A stretch of DNA of 64,000 nt from Amblyomma americanum. Lineage: Eukaryota; Arthropoda; Arachnida; Ixodida; Ixodidae. Below, in pieces: positions 14,411-26,740 of this stretch. The notes under the pieces were generated by a model. That model did no database searches and was not told the DNA's origin. It saw nothing but the letters and a program-made list of their open reading frames with translations. The position numbers were made by a program, and so were the translations under genes. Numbering within the stretch: position 1 is the stretch's first letter; every line of letters starts with the position of its first letter. The DNA is taken from the NCBI RefSeq assembly GCF_052857255.1, contig NC_135497.1, positions 346,096,299 through 346,160,298 on the forward strand. Reading direction: 5' to 3'.

Positions 14411-15982
14411 TGTCACTAGCGGGCACGATGCCCTGGCCCTAAATGCCTCACTGGTTGCTGTCCTTCGAATGCCTAAAACATATGCAGGGGAGCTACTACT
14501 GCCCCCAGTCACGCCTGAGGAAGGAGCCGAGCCGGCTCCGAAACGCTGGGTTTGAAATTAAAGATTTTGATTGAAGATGTGTAAGAGTTTATTATTTCTT
14601 CGAACCAAACCAGGCAGGCAAATCTGTCAAAATGTTTAGTTTTCAGTGCCAAAAAATTAGCCGTGGTTTCCGCAAAGGAACCCGAGTCAAGCTCGCAGTC
14701 CTAATCGGAACGTCCGCCGGTCAATGTCCTCGCGTTTCAGGATGCAGGGTACGCCGTCGCCACCGTCTTTGTTGTAGACGCGCGCGGAAGCGAGGGCGGC
14801 AAGCGTCAATTGTCTTCGCGCGGCACTCAGCCCGCTCTCAGCGTGTTCGGCCGTCCTCCCCTGTAGCCCGCCCGTCCCCCTTATACACAACGCGTCCGCC
14901 CTCACCTTCGAGAGGCGCTCCCTCCAGCACTGACGCCATCAGCCAAAGAGCGTCGGACAGCGGCCGGGCTCGAATTCAGACCGAGGAATCGAGGAATCTC
15001 TACGTTCTCAAGAACTAATCAATGCGATACCAACGCTGTCGCGCCGTAATTCGCTCTGATCGATCCGCTCTCCCAAAGCGAAAGCGTTCTTGTCCTTTGC
15101 TTCGAACGCAATCAACGGGCAGGGGGAAAATTCCGGTACGGTAGCTTCCGACACGAAGGAAGTGAGAAGAGCTATAAAAGACAAGACGGTAAAGAAAGCA
15201 GGACGGATGGCGGAAACAAAAGGTCGACGACGGTGACGTGGCTGCCTATTAGGCTAATGCAGGACCACTTCAAGGAGGTTGGCGGAGGTGAGGGGGGGGG
15301 GGGGCACATTGAAGAGCGAGGCCCGAGTTGGACAAATGCAAACTGACATCGTGTATATGCGCCCCGTCGTCGACGTCATTTCTCGGGAAGAGAGACGCAC
15401 CAATTACGCCTTCGTAGAAAGGAAAAGTGTGCAGCAGCGGCCCTTTTCTCTTCGCGGAGGTTGCCCTCTTTCGCTAGGAAGAAATCAAGAGAGAAAAAAG
15501 CGTCCGCTGCGTTCGCACATTGCCTGAAATCGTGATGAAAAACTTAGATGGTCTCGGACGGGCGCTAACGGCTGCGAGGGTTCATTCGCGAAAGAGAAAT
15601 AGGGGAAGAAGGTTGCACGAGAGTTAATGAGAAAGTCGTATAAATGCAAAGGCCGGAACGAGGAACCCATGGAGCCAACAAAGGCCCAAACTATGCGCAA
15701 AAAGAGGAAAAAAATATATCTTTGCTAGAGGTAGTTTCAACTTAATAGTGGGCGGGGGAAGTCAGGTTGAAGAGAAAAAAAGGTATCCGAGAGCCCTAGG
15801 TAAAACTAAAAAAAGGAAAAGAATGAGCTCAGTGCTAGGAAGCCTCAATGCCAAAACGTTCCTGATTTTAAGCATGTAGCTGGGGGACAGGTGGGGGACA
15901 GGTTGCAGTCGGCACATCGGGTGGTAACGAGAAGCTTATATGCTTAAAGCCTTTATCCACTGAGGGGAGATGCTTTCATTAG
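14411..15982. other. Intergenic DNA with a CpG-rich stretch
   Basis: About 14690-15150 is GC- and CpG-rich and carries a 128-codon plus frame (14632-15018) of low-complexity, Arg/Ser-rich composition with no recognised domain. A G13 run lies at 15292-15304. From 15500 to 15980 the plus strand is purine-rich with no gene signal. A promoter/CpG-island role is possible but unsupported. Confidence 0.4.
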
Positions 15983-16200
15983 GTACAGTCTTTGTAAAAA
16001 ATATACAGCTGAAGAGGTTTCCTTCTAAGCCCTGCAGCATGGCTCGTTTTGCGTCTTCAACGATTCTAATCTCAAAAAGGCTGGGGCAACTCTCGTCCTC
16101 GACCCTCCCATACCTACGGCTGCCAAATGCGCTTGAGAGCCACACTGCATGACTTGGAAGCGAACCCCTTGGTCTGTATATTTTTGAAAAAGGCTGTACG
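15983..16200. repeat. Imperfect inverted repeat, about 218 bp
   Basis: The left arm starts GTACAGTCTTTGTAAAAAAT and the right arm, read on the opposite strand, starts CGTACAGCCTTTTTCAAAAA. Both continue through ATATACAG, an AG(G)GGTT(T)C block, and a C(T/A)GCAG..TGGCTC block. Arms are about 75 bp and clearly diverged. It resembles a small foldback element, but I see no TA flank or sharp terminus. A C19 tract follows directly at 16203-16221. Confidence 0.5.
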
Positions 16201-16202
16201 TG

Positions 16203-16221
16203 CCCCCCCCCCCCCCCCCCC
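16203..16221. repeat. C19 homopolymer followed by a short CT run
   Basis: Nineteen consecutive C followed by CTCTCTC. Simple-sequence DNA. Confidence 0.9.
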
Positions 16222-19108
16222 TCTCTCTGCACATACAGGCATAGACGAGTGTCCGCGTCCGTTTGTGAAGGGGGTGGGACCTCTATGTCTGATATGTATT
16301 CTTAGAAGCGGAATCCTGTCAGTGAGCTTGACCTCAGTTTTCTCTTTGTGTCTATGTAATATATGTCGCCTTTGAAAGTTATCTGGTCATAACATCTCCC
16401 ACTTATGCATTTGGCATTTACTTGTCACAGTGCCAGAACCTACCCTTTGAAAGCTTGGTGGGTGAGCCTCATTTACTCCTCCCCCATGCCCCTCTTTCTA
16501 ACTGTCGCCGTTCTCGTGAGACCCTCTGATTTTAGGACCTCACCACATGGGACCAGTTGGCAGGTAGGGTTCAGCACAGTATCACTTAGCGTCGTAAATC
16601 GCAATTCGCTAGCGCTAGCCGGAAATCTCACAACATGCTTACGCGCTTGTCACGTTACGGAGCGGTAACCTTGGGCTTCCATTTGTCTTGTGCTTTGTAG
16701 CCCTTATCGAAAAAGTAACACATACAGCGCAGAACCTCTAGCAAAACTAAAGGCGAATCTGTGTGCGCGGCCCACACTAGCACTGAACCCTGTGGTTGGT
16801 TTTCTAGAGGGCAGTACCAGTTGTGCAGTACTGTCGTGTTGGAAAACCACAGCCTCGTGCTCTCCAGAGATTCCCAACATGATAAGTGTCATGTGAGCCG
16901 CATAAAAGAGCTAATATCTGGTGTATGCTTTAGACAAAGTCTGTCATGTCCAACATTCTCGGTCAAAAATTTTGAATATCAAAAAATTGTGAAATACTAT
17001 TATGAAAACATTGAAGGTTAATGGTCGCTTCTTCTGACATGTAACAAAATCTTTCTTTTAATGTGTTTCCATCAATCATATCGGGCAGTTAGGAATGCCT
17101 TTAGGAAGTTAGGAATAGGGAACGCTTTTGACGACAGCAAAAACGTTAATAGCAAAAAAAAAATGCAGGATTGCCACTGGGTGGTCTGTGGATATATTGA
17201 CTGGTTTACTGAAATTTTGCATTATATAAAAAATTTCGTTCACAAATTGCTTCCTGTTCAAAAATGCTGCTGTCCAGAATTTTTGGGTATCACACAACCC
17301 AACTGCATCCGAACGCATGAAGATGTGCACCCACGAAGGCGCCGAGACTGCAAAATAGAGCAGGACCAATATCCACAAAAAGAGGGCAAGCTAAAAGCAT
17401 TCAGTAAAGGGCTACGAAGTGCAGCTCTTTTAGTTAATCACCTTGTGATTTTGGACAAAACTGTGATAGCAGAATGAGGTAAAACCCGAGTTTGCCGCCG
17501 GCAGAACGCGAAGGAGGTGCGACAGTTGCATGTATTCAGAATGAAACAAAAGAAATAAAACAAAGCAAGCAAATAAAGAAACTAGGATGAAAGAGAAGGC
17601 TCATGTCTTAAGACCTAGTTTAGCATGCTCGTCAATGTAACTATCAAAATTCGCCACTTCTTATGGAAGAAGTGGCGCATTTTTACAGTGACATTGACAG
17701 TGACAGCCCTTTCCTCTGCCACTTCTCTCTCTCTCTCTTATAGAAGAATGCCGGAAACAAGAGCGTGGAAGTGAGCACAATAGCAAAAACAAATATAATC
17801 AGAAAGCAGAAATTACCAGGTAATCGCATCAGGTGTTGCGTACTTTAGATTTAACTGGAAACATAAATCTAGCCTACCTAGCCATGATGATGAATTTCTG
17901 TGATTTATCTTTGCGGCGGCGATACATATAGATCACGTAAGACAAAACACACGACTGCACAGGTCATTTACTTTTATTTCAGGGTGACCGTTTACGCTCG
18001 GCTTTCTAAGCATTCCTTCGGCAAGCACAGATAACGAATCCAGCGCATACCCGGCCGCAATAAACCGGTCTGTGCGTTGACAAACAATGGCCGTCCTATC
18101 TCATGAGTGCTTTTTCTCCCTCTTTTAATTGCTGCGTTTATCGTCTGCTGCTCGCGATGCTGCCTCGAACACATGGCATAGTGAGTTCGATATGTCTTTT
18201 TTTACATATTTCGAATCGGCCGAAGAAAATGCAAGGGGTGGCTTCAGTGCTTTGAGAGCAAACGCCTAGCATATTGTGTCGAGTGGCAGAAGTCAGCTCC
18301 AGGTATAAAAACCTTATGGCTTCCTGTTCTGTTAACTTGTGACTTCGAATCAGGTGATTTAAACAATCTCGAAAAATATAAATAACGTTTGAAGACAAGG
18401 ATTTGAAACCGGACCACCTTGCATAATACAGGTAGCCATGTAAATATGTATTGCTCTTTGAAAAAGAACTCACTTCCTTGTTTGTACACAATATCGCTGC
18501 AGCTGTCAGAAAATCCTGCAACCTGCCAGATGTGCCACTAACAGGGAGAGAAGTCCTTCGTCCATATTTCTCTAGTTTGTGAAGCTCGGCAGCCACTTTT
18601 ACTGCATTATGTGTCATGTGCGATGTGAATTCCCAGAACAAGTCCTAAACCTTCCAGCATCTGCATCAAACTTTTTTTTGTGCAGACAGCGCTCGAAGAG
18701 TGAAGAGAAATAGGTACCTGATCTCACGATTACAAATAGCCATCATAGAAATCAGCACATCTCGCTTCTGTTTCGCACCCTCATCTAATCCTATACGATT
18801 CTAACTTTTTTTTGTCCCACCTGAAGAATACTGCAACGTTCTGGGCGCACGAAAGTTGCGTGTAACGCGTAGACAGCGCGATAAGAACGGAACACGAGTG
18901 AACACTGTGATACAAACACAGCGCGGTGTTTCTGCTGACATCTCCCTTTATGTCTCATCCCTTCCGGGCGATCTACTCCACAAAATTAAATGCCAACTTG
19001 CCCAATCGTACACTTCACTGCAGCACTGATATAGTCATCGTGAATGCTTGACGTTGAAACGAACGAAAAGCACAAAAAAATTCGGCCAGGAGTTAAGAAA
19101 TAAAACTA
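16222..19108. other. Intergenic DNA, no gene recognised
   Basis: The longest frames are 138 codons (17061-17477, plus) and 167 codons (18641 to 18138, minus, TTG start). Neither shows a domain, coiled coil or membrane pattern that I can place. A short (CT)n run lies near 17725. No RNA gene recognised. Confidence 0.4.
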
Positions 19109-19562
19109 GAGGGGACACCAAAGCTCCACCTGAACGGTATGACGTGACAGCGTACAGCGTATTGGGCTAATTCTCGTATATGCAGGAGGTCATTCTCTAC
19201 TTTGCTATCATTTATCCCTGGGGGTGCTCGTGGCGCAGTGGTGCAGCGGTTGAGCGATGCGTCACTGCCCTGCGATGGCAGGTGCTCCACGCGTAGGGCC
19301 TTGTGCACACAGGTTGCTCTTCCCGAGCGACCAATCAATAATTTAACTGCCACCTGCCACGGTGGGCAGTTTGTTCACTATCCGCTGGGCAGGTTGTGAT
19401 AATGCCGCAAGTTCACGTCCCCTATAGGTGGCCCACCTACCTCCTAGGTTGCTCTCTGGGGACCACCTTCCAGAGCCATGCCCGTGATTTTTTGCTCAGA
19501 ACGCCGACAACGCCCACGCCAGATTTGCTGGTCAACAGGGCTTTTAACGCTATCGAGTTAAA
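19109..19562 (+). repeat. Interspersed ~455-bp repeat, copy 1
   Basis: It begins with AGAGGGGACAC and a divided AAGCTCC phrase and ends with CTTTTAACGCTATCGAGTTA. Inside are TGGCGCAGTGGTGCAGCGGT, a box A-like phrase, and GGTTGCTCTTCCCGAGCGAC. The same order of blocks is found at 23549-23996 and 30389-30850. The termini are related in inverse orientation (ACGCGATA near the left end, TATCGCG near the right end, in the other copies). It has no coding capacity; whether it is a tRNA-related SINE or a MITE is not settled by the sequence. Confidence 0.8.
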
Positions 19563-20900
19563 GTTAGCGAAAACGACGCTTTACACGAAGCCGGGTGGGA
19601 TGAGAAAAAAAGAGCACTCACAGGGTTGAGCTGGAGGTCGCTACAGCATACAATTGCCGAAGCTTGCTGAAGGCACGATCGGAGGCTGCGAAGACCCGCA
19701 AAGAAAAAGGCAAGTACGTAATTGATGTGAAATTAAGCAGGAGAAACAGCAAATACACGCGATTTTGACATTCATTTCGAAGAGCAGTCCGAAAGATGCG
19801 GCAACATTTCGCTTAATCCTTGGTTTCGTTCCTCTTGGCTTTGCTTTATTCTCAAGTGCTTTGAAAAGGAAAAATTTGAGAACGCATGACAGGAGCAATC
19901 ATTTGTCTCTTGGTCCTAGAGAATGAAGTAAAAAAAAAGAACGAGTCTATATATTTGCAAATTCAGCCCACCTTACACGGCAATGGCGCTACTCGAGAAA
20001 CGTCGCAGCCAGCTCAACGAATCAAGAGGAAAGGAGCAGAGAGAAAGAGCGTAGAAGCAATGAAGAACAAAGAAAGAAGTCTAGCGACGGGACACTTACG
20101 TCACCAAATAGTCCACGCGTAAGGGTTGCCCAATGCGCTATTGGATCATGTGGCGAAATCCAGGACAGAGACATTTTAATCACGATTGTCACTACAGTCA
20201 CCTTCCGAAAGGAATGAACGCGAAACGAAGTTTTCCGTCGGGAACAAAGGAGGTGGCCGCTCACATATCGCTACACTCAGATAATACATTCAAAAAGTAA
20301 AAAAAGGAACAAAAAAGGGGGGGAAGCAAGAGGGGTGGGGGAGGGGGCAAGTGCTATGTGTAGAAGGCTTCAGAGGTACCTCACCAGTCGCTGAGCTTGC
20401 TCGTTAACGAAGAAGCCATTGTTCGCGAATAGCAATCAGTGCTGCTTCGCTGATGAAGAGCCCTCGCATGTAACGCGGCCCTTGTTTTCCACTTTGCCTG
20501 GAAGGAAGCGTTAAACCAAAGTCTAGACGGGGTTGAAATGTGCTCTTTCAATTTAATCTCTAATGAGCTTGCTCTTGCTAATACATCGGCACGAAACGTA
20601 TCCCCTCTTGGTGGAGTACAACAGAAGCCACAAGGTTGAGCTCTTCAGGCGCGGGAGAACGAGTGGAAGAGCGCCTAATGAGCTGTATTGAAGACAAGCA
20701 TACAGGGAGCAGTCGTTCACTGTAGGGGCAATTCATAAATGAAGACATCAAGCGTTGAACGTGATGACAAGGGGGAATGTATTTCGTAGTTTCCTTTTTA
20801 CGATACAGCTGGTTTGGTTCGTCTGCACTACTCTCCCACTAAAAATATCCTCTTATTGACACCGAAATGACGCAATGTTCATTAGCAAATGTACGCGATT
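19563..20900. other. Intergenic DNA, nothing recognised
   Basis: No gene signal. A purine-rich, G-rich stretch lies at about 20295-20350. Confidence 0.45.
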
Positions 20901-21060
20901 CTTGACATGTGCGACAACGCTTGCTGAATTTGAAAACGAAAGGAGAAACGCGCTTTGCGAAGCATTCAAATGCGATAGCTCTTGACATGTGCTAAAACGC
21001 TTGCTGAATTCGAAAACAAAAGGAGAAACGCGCTTTGCGAAGCATTCAAATGCGATAGCT
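20901..21060. repeat. 80-bp tandem duplication, two copies
   Basis: Units 20901-20980 and 20981-21060 both begin CTTGACATGTGC and end TGCGATAGCT. I count four substitutions between them and no indel, about 95% identity, so the duplication is fairly recent. Confidence 0.95.
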
Positions 21061-22335
21061 CAGCCAAAAAGGAAAGGCAGTCTAAATCAAGGCGATGTCT
21101 ATTTATAAATGCTTCACGATATTGTCGGTCCCAGTAGCTTTTTTGACCAAAGGCGCGGACCTTTCCATCGTTTCCACCGGTCTGTCTGATGGCTGCTCAT
21201 AATCGCACGAAGAGGAGACAACCAGACAGCGCCGCTGGTTATGCGCGTCCGGGAGAGCACTGAACAAGTCATTCGGCTCCTCTGGCAGCAACTTTCTTTT
21301 TTCCAGCTCAGAAGTTATCGATTGCATGTTTTACGCCTTCAACGTCATGTATATATTATCACATTAATTAAGTGGCCAGGCGGTGCTCTGGTGTTCCCGA
21401 CGGGAGGGGGCCTTCATGCGGGAACAGGAATACTAGAGTCTTGGCTGTTTCATGCAGGCGGCTGGCCTCGCTCAGCAGTTTTATTCTCACCGAAAATTAC
21501 TCTTGATGTAACGGCAGCAGAGTAAGAACCTTGAAACCCTGTGCCCCAGCCCCATGGGGAGCACGAATGCAGGAACCCACACGCGCCGAAACATCGCAGC
21601 TGCTTCACTGCCGAAGGAACCACAGTGCAGAACCAGCTCTTGTTCGCTAAATAGGCAGATGGTGAGCACTGTGCCTAGCACTGACCAATGCGCTTCTACC
21701 AGCGCCAGTCCCCGACGCAGAATCTCATTCGGTCTTAGGCATGCCGCGCCCCATTTGCGCTCACCGCTCTCCATGAGCCCCGAGGGTGCTCCTTCATCTT
21801 TCCCTAGCGGCATCGATTTCGTGTTTTTCCTAATGTGGTTGTCATCATCATCAGTTATATACAGTTCCTAATCTGTACATAACCTAACTCCTCCTGCCAG
21901 ACTGTCTTTTCTCCTGTCTTCTTCTCCTGCCCTGAAATCCGGGTGCACTCGGTTCCGTGAGGCACTTAATGTTGTTGTTGTTGCTGCATTAGTGACATGG
22001 CACATGCATACCCACGACAAGTGATTGGCCAGGGCTCAGTGAGGAGGGCCAAAAGAAGAGAGTAAACTGATGAGCTAAGCTAATGGTTGTGCCTTGGGTG
22101 ACCAGTCAGAGATTAATTAAAAAGGAAAACAAAATCGAACAGAACAAGATCACAGAATTGAATACATGAAAATTACTGAAAGATTTTTAAGCGCAGAAAT
22201 TTTGTATAAAATTAGTGAGGGAATCTGCCAGTACCTGTTATGTAATTGTGGAGATATCTGCAAACTTGATGCAATGCGAAACCATCGGCTTGCGGCCGTC
22301 ATTTTCTTTTTCTTCCTCATTATATAGCCAGTGCG
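21061..22335. other. Intergenic DNA; possible LINE/SINE tail near 21970
   Basis: No gene recognised. A (GTT)n run at about 21969-21985 is followed by a block containing GTGATTGGCCAGGGC. This has the look of a minus-strand retroposon 3' end with an (AAC)n tail, but only the tail part is visible and the call is weak. Confidence 0.35.
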
Positions 22336-22451
<116 letters not shown>

Positions 22452-23548
22452 AGAGAAGAAAATGTGGTGGTAAGCGCACAAACGCTTCCTTTTTTCGGCG
22501 TGACCACGGGAAACTTGTCAGTGACGCATACGTGTAGTAAGCTTCTAGAAATGACAAGTATTGCTCTCTGCAGTTTCAACGAAGGCATTAAAGTGGAGAG
22601 AGACGAGACAATATAAATGCAGGGAGGTTTACAATGGCAATGCCCGGTTGGCTACCCTGCATGTGAAAAGGAGGGTGAAGGGAGCAAAAGAGGGGAGAGA
22701 AAGAAGGCAATATAGTTCTGTTCATTGTTTGGAGCGATCCCGCGTTGTCCTTTTGCCTATAAAATAAAAGGACACCCACAGCTCATTGACAGTCATGTGC
22801 TCAGACACGTGTCTCCTAAATATATTTTGAGGAGGGCCTTGATGACTTTCCTAGCACACGAAGGTTGAGGACAAGGCCATGCGGCATAGGGTGCCTCCAG
22901 AGGCGTCCGTTCACTGTCCAAGCGGGGTATTGACTGAGTAGATGACCAAAGTTTTCAACGAAGCAGTGCGAACTAGAACGTCCCGTCATACGACTGATGT
23001 ACTTAAACAGTTCTGCGCACGAAGTGCTTCTCAAATAAGTGGTCGAATGGACTTGAATACTCGAGTGAAAGTGGTGAGTGAGCGTCCGAGTGATCTGGGG
23101 CACGCACTGCTCGCTGCTGTGCCTCGGGAACTTTCCGGTAAATATCAGTCCCTTAATCAGTGAACGAACTTTGTTGACAGCATTTGTTGACAGCACATAT
23201 AACTGACACGGTACCAGCCTATCACGGCAATCGGCGGCACAACAGCCCATGCGCCGATCCTTCATGAACAGACCTTACGTGTGAAAATTTTGTCAGCTTC
23301 GAGCCCTACAATTTTTACGCCCCGAATGCGCCTAAGCGGCGTCAGCAAGGCTTCAGCCAAACTTATTCTGTTGCAGAGCTCTAAAAAAATAAACTGTTCA
23401 TCTGCCGTCCCCGAGTACTAATTCGAAGCTAATGATGGGTTTCCCCTGAAGCTGTCTATTGTGGTTTGAAATACGCTGTGCCACTGGCTGGTCCATGAAC
23501 CCACAGGCACGGAAGGCAGGAATGGAATGGAATTGAATGAAAAGAATT
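22452..23548. other. Intergenic DNA, nothing recognised
   Basis: Only short frames without motifs, the longest 149 codons on the minus strand at 22816-23265. A GAATG-rich stretch lies just left of the next repeat copy. Confidence 0.45.
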
Positions 23549-23996
23549 GGAGGGGACACTTAAGCTCCGCTTAAGCGTATTTCGCGACAGCGTTAATGGG
23601 TTAATGCCCATATGAGTGGAATTAACCATTCTCTACTTCACATTCATAGATGTCTGGGAGTCCCATTCCACTCAGGGCGCAGTGGTGCAGCATTTAAGCA
23701 ATGAGCGACTGCCCTGCGATGGCAGGTGCTGCCATCGGTGGTGCTTGTGAGACCCAGGTTGCTCTTCCCGAGCAACCTGTCGTGGCCAATTATTAATTTA
23801 ACTGCAACCTGTGACGGTGCACGGTTTGCTCACAGTCCGGTGCGCAGGTTGTGAGGACTTCACAAGGTCACGTGACCTAAATTGCCCCCCTTGGTTGCTA
23901 CTCCGGGGGTAAATGCCTAGACCGCTATATTCATCGCTCGCAACGCCGACGCCGGATTTTCTTCGCAGCGGGGCGTTTAACGCTGTCGCGTTAAAA
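23549..23996 (+). repeat. Interspersed ~455-bp repeat, copy 2
   Basis: It begins GGAGGGGACACTTAAGCTCC and ends TTTAACGCTGTCGCGTTAAA. Internal GCGCAGTGGTGCAG and GGTTGCTCTTCCCGAGCAAC blocks match copies 1 and 3 in order and spacing. It is preceded by a GAATG-rich tract. No coding capacity. Confidence 0.8.
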
Positions 23997-25424
23997 CGTT
24001 CTTCACAAACACTCCCTCTTCAGTGCACTCTTAGGTCTCGGCATCTATGCGGGTATGTGGCTCTAAAGTGGCGGTGGAGCTCTGAGTCGACGTTTGCCTG
24101 GTCGACATGGATCGCGATGCATAACGTATTGGGCTCAGGCCATCGTAAATAAACTTCGCGTGTTTCCCTCGAAATTTACGAGCTGTCGCACAGTTTGATG
24201 GGACTGCTGCGAGAACACGGCGACTTTTTGATGAATAATTAAGGGGCTCGTAATTTGTGAACAGAAATACGACGATAATTCCAGTGTGGCTTGAAAACTG
24301 AGCTGCTGTTTGCCCGCATTTCACCATCTCAAGTTTAGATGATTTGTTCTTATCTCTGTGCCGGATAGGCTGTAATAATTTCACACCTTTCAAGGGGTGT
24401 GCCAACTATGAACAAATCATTCACAATTCACCATGCACAGGCTACTCGAGTTGCAATATAGAGTGCCTAAATGCGCTCAGTGATAATCACTGTGGCCAGC
24501 ATATTCTTGAGAAATGAAGGATTACTCTGCTCGTTATAGCTTCCACGGAAGTGGCTCTCACTGCGTTTTTATTTGGGCATGTCTTCTTGAAGATGTTCAT
24601 CATTCTTACGTTGCTAAGAAAGGAACCAGAGGAACTTTTAGTGACATTAAAAAAAAAACTGAGAACGCATAATCATAACAAAAAAAAAATATTACCCACT
24701 TTACGCAGGGCAATCTCCGGAGTGTTTTACGGCAGCGGTAAAAGTGATACAGGGCAGACTAGCCCCCGAAGCCCTTCACAGTGCGGGTGGATTAAAGGCG
24801 CGATTTCCCGCCGGGCCTATCTAATGGACGCGGGCAATAATGGATCATGAATAATGAAGATAATCCAACCCGTAATCGCTACGGGACATCTCTTCACAGC
24901 GTGGAGAACCACCTGCTGGGTATCGTGCTCTCGCTATAATCCACAGGAGAAAAAGTAATTGAAGCAGCCGAAGCCGCCCTTAATGATAGCTGGCGATGTC
25001 GGCGTGGGCTTTGCGTTTCAGCCGAGGCCGGAGGATGAAAAATGACAAGATTATGAGGCACGTAGCGGCTCACACACACAGGCGTATGCGCATCCATATA
25101 GAGTTCTTCAAACAACATACGTAAATTTGGTACTAAACCTCCATCAGTGATCGATAGAGAGAGATAAAGAATGCACATTATTGAAGCACAACACTTAGAT
25201 GCGGAGTAGCTCGCGGGCCTGATTCCGCCATAGCCATCCCGTCAGCTAGCTGAAGTGAAGTCGGCTAACCTTCCCGGAAATGGAGGGGAACAGGGGATGG
25301 GGGAGGGTATCGCTGCAAGCGCATAGTAGCTAGTGAGAGTAAGCCAGCTTGAGGAATTTACCGCTCAGTGTTACCTTAACGAAAGCCTGCCGCATACAGC
25401 ATAAATATTGCTCTTGGTTTTCAT
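23997..25424. other. Intergenic DNA, nothing recognised
   Basis: No gene recognised. The minus-strand frame 24405 to 24031 (124 codons) partly covers the end of the repeat and has no recognised domain. Confidence 0.4.
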
Positions 25425-25600
25425 TAACGCAACGTGCCTCCGCTACGCTGGTGCACTGCCTGTACGTTCGTTGGGTTTCGCGGTTCGAGCCCGGCAGCGG
25501 CGGCAGAGGCACGTCGATAGAGGCGGAATGCGGAAGCCTCTTTGTAATGATGTTGATTTTGGAGAACGTTAAAGAATTCTGATGCCAAAATTAGTCCCAA
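25425..25600 (+). repeat. Degenerate tRNA-related SINE
   Basis: A box B-like CGGTTCGAGCCCGG at about 25480 is followed by CGATAGAGGCGGAATGC and GAACGTTAAAGAA, in the order seen in the 41885-42135 SINE (tRNA-like head, then CGATGGAGGCAAAAT, then the GTTAAAGAACCCC block). The core is shortened and many positions have changed. Confidence 0.5.
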
Positions 25601-26544
25601 AACCCCCAATACCGCACGTCTTATCGCCCACAGTGGGTTAAAAAGTTCCTGAACTAGCACCACGAGCATTACTCGTGCCATGCCTTATCATTCGTGGTCT
25701 CATACGGGCGATGGGCGTAGCATGTTTTTGTCAGTTGGTGTTGATCTGGCGCCACTTTAACCCTCTTCATGCTTTCCCGCAGGCTGCCTGCATTGGAGAA
25801 ATTTGTGCGGGAGTTACGCTCAGAGCCCTGATGGAGAATTCCTTAAGGAAATACCCTGCTAATGCGCAACTTTTTTACTAGGCATCTCCTGAAAATCGTT
25901 TCGTTTTCGCCTTTCAAAGCAGGATGCGCACATTTTCTTTCCTTCCGAAGTTGCTTCAAACTACGCTGCTCTCTATTCAACTGAACGCACGGGCCAGTCA
26001 AACGAGACGCGTTAACTTCGCTATCACAGGAAACCAGTAACAATAAGAAAGATACGATACTGCAGAATAGAGGATAGCAGCCCTGTCTTATGCAGATTGC
26101 CATTTCTTTGTTTTTTCTTTGTTTATTTAATGAGGCGCAAGAAAAATATATAACTGAAAAGATAGCGACATCTCATCAATTCACCTGCGCTTATTTTCGT
26201 GGCGTTTTGCCACTTCTAACAAAGCACTGCCAGAAAAAACACCGGAAAGCAGGGCCGACGTTTGTAGTCGCTAGCAGTACTGATGATCGACGCATTACAG
26301 CAGTCGGCGCACGCTCCTCGCAGTTGAAGAAAGCGCTGCCATGGATATGAATACCTTTTACGTTTGGGTATCCCTATATGGCTAGGACAACTTCTTAATA
26401 GAAATATCTTCCCGGCATGCTTCTGAAGTGCATGCACTCTCACGAACTGCGGGGCAAAACTAATTCCATAGCAGTACCCGTATCAGGTCAGCTTTGCGGA
26501 GTTTACCATGTCGTCGTTGCGGTGGTGGTGGTAGTGTTGAGGTA
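25601..26544. other. Intergenic DNA, nothing recognised
   Basis: Only short frames, none with recognisable motifs. Confidence 0.45.
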
Positions 26545-26740
26545 GTGAACTTTTAAGGCGAAAGCCTTTAATGGCTCATACTCGCGGTGACCGTCCGTCC
26601 GGTCACGTGACCTCGCGGTGTCCGTCCGTTACATCCGAGGTCACGCGACCGTGTCCGTCCGTTGCATCCTACGTCACGTTACCGTGTGCGTCTGTTACAT
26701 CGTCACCTAGATCACGTGACCTTGTCACGTGATCCTAACC
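26545..26740 (-). repeat. Dispersed repeat fragment with a CACGTG minisatellite
   Basis: The left part (about 26553-26640) is the inverse of the tail of the SINE at 12721-12800. The right part is a short tandem series of about 33-38 bp, each unit carrying GGTCACGTGACC or a variant followed by GTGTCCGTCCGTTACATC or a variant. At least three units are visible from 26601 to about 26735, with decay to the right. Confidence 0.7.
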
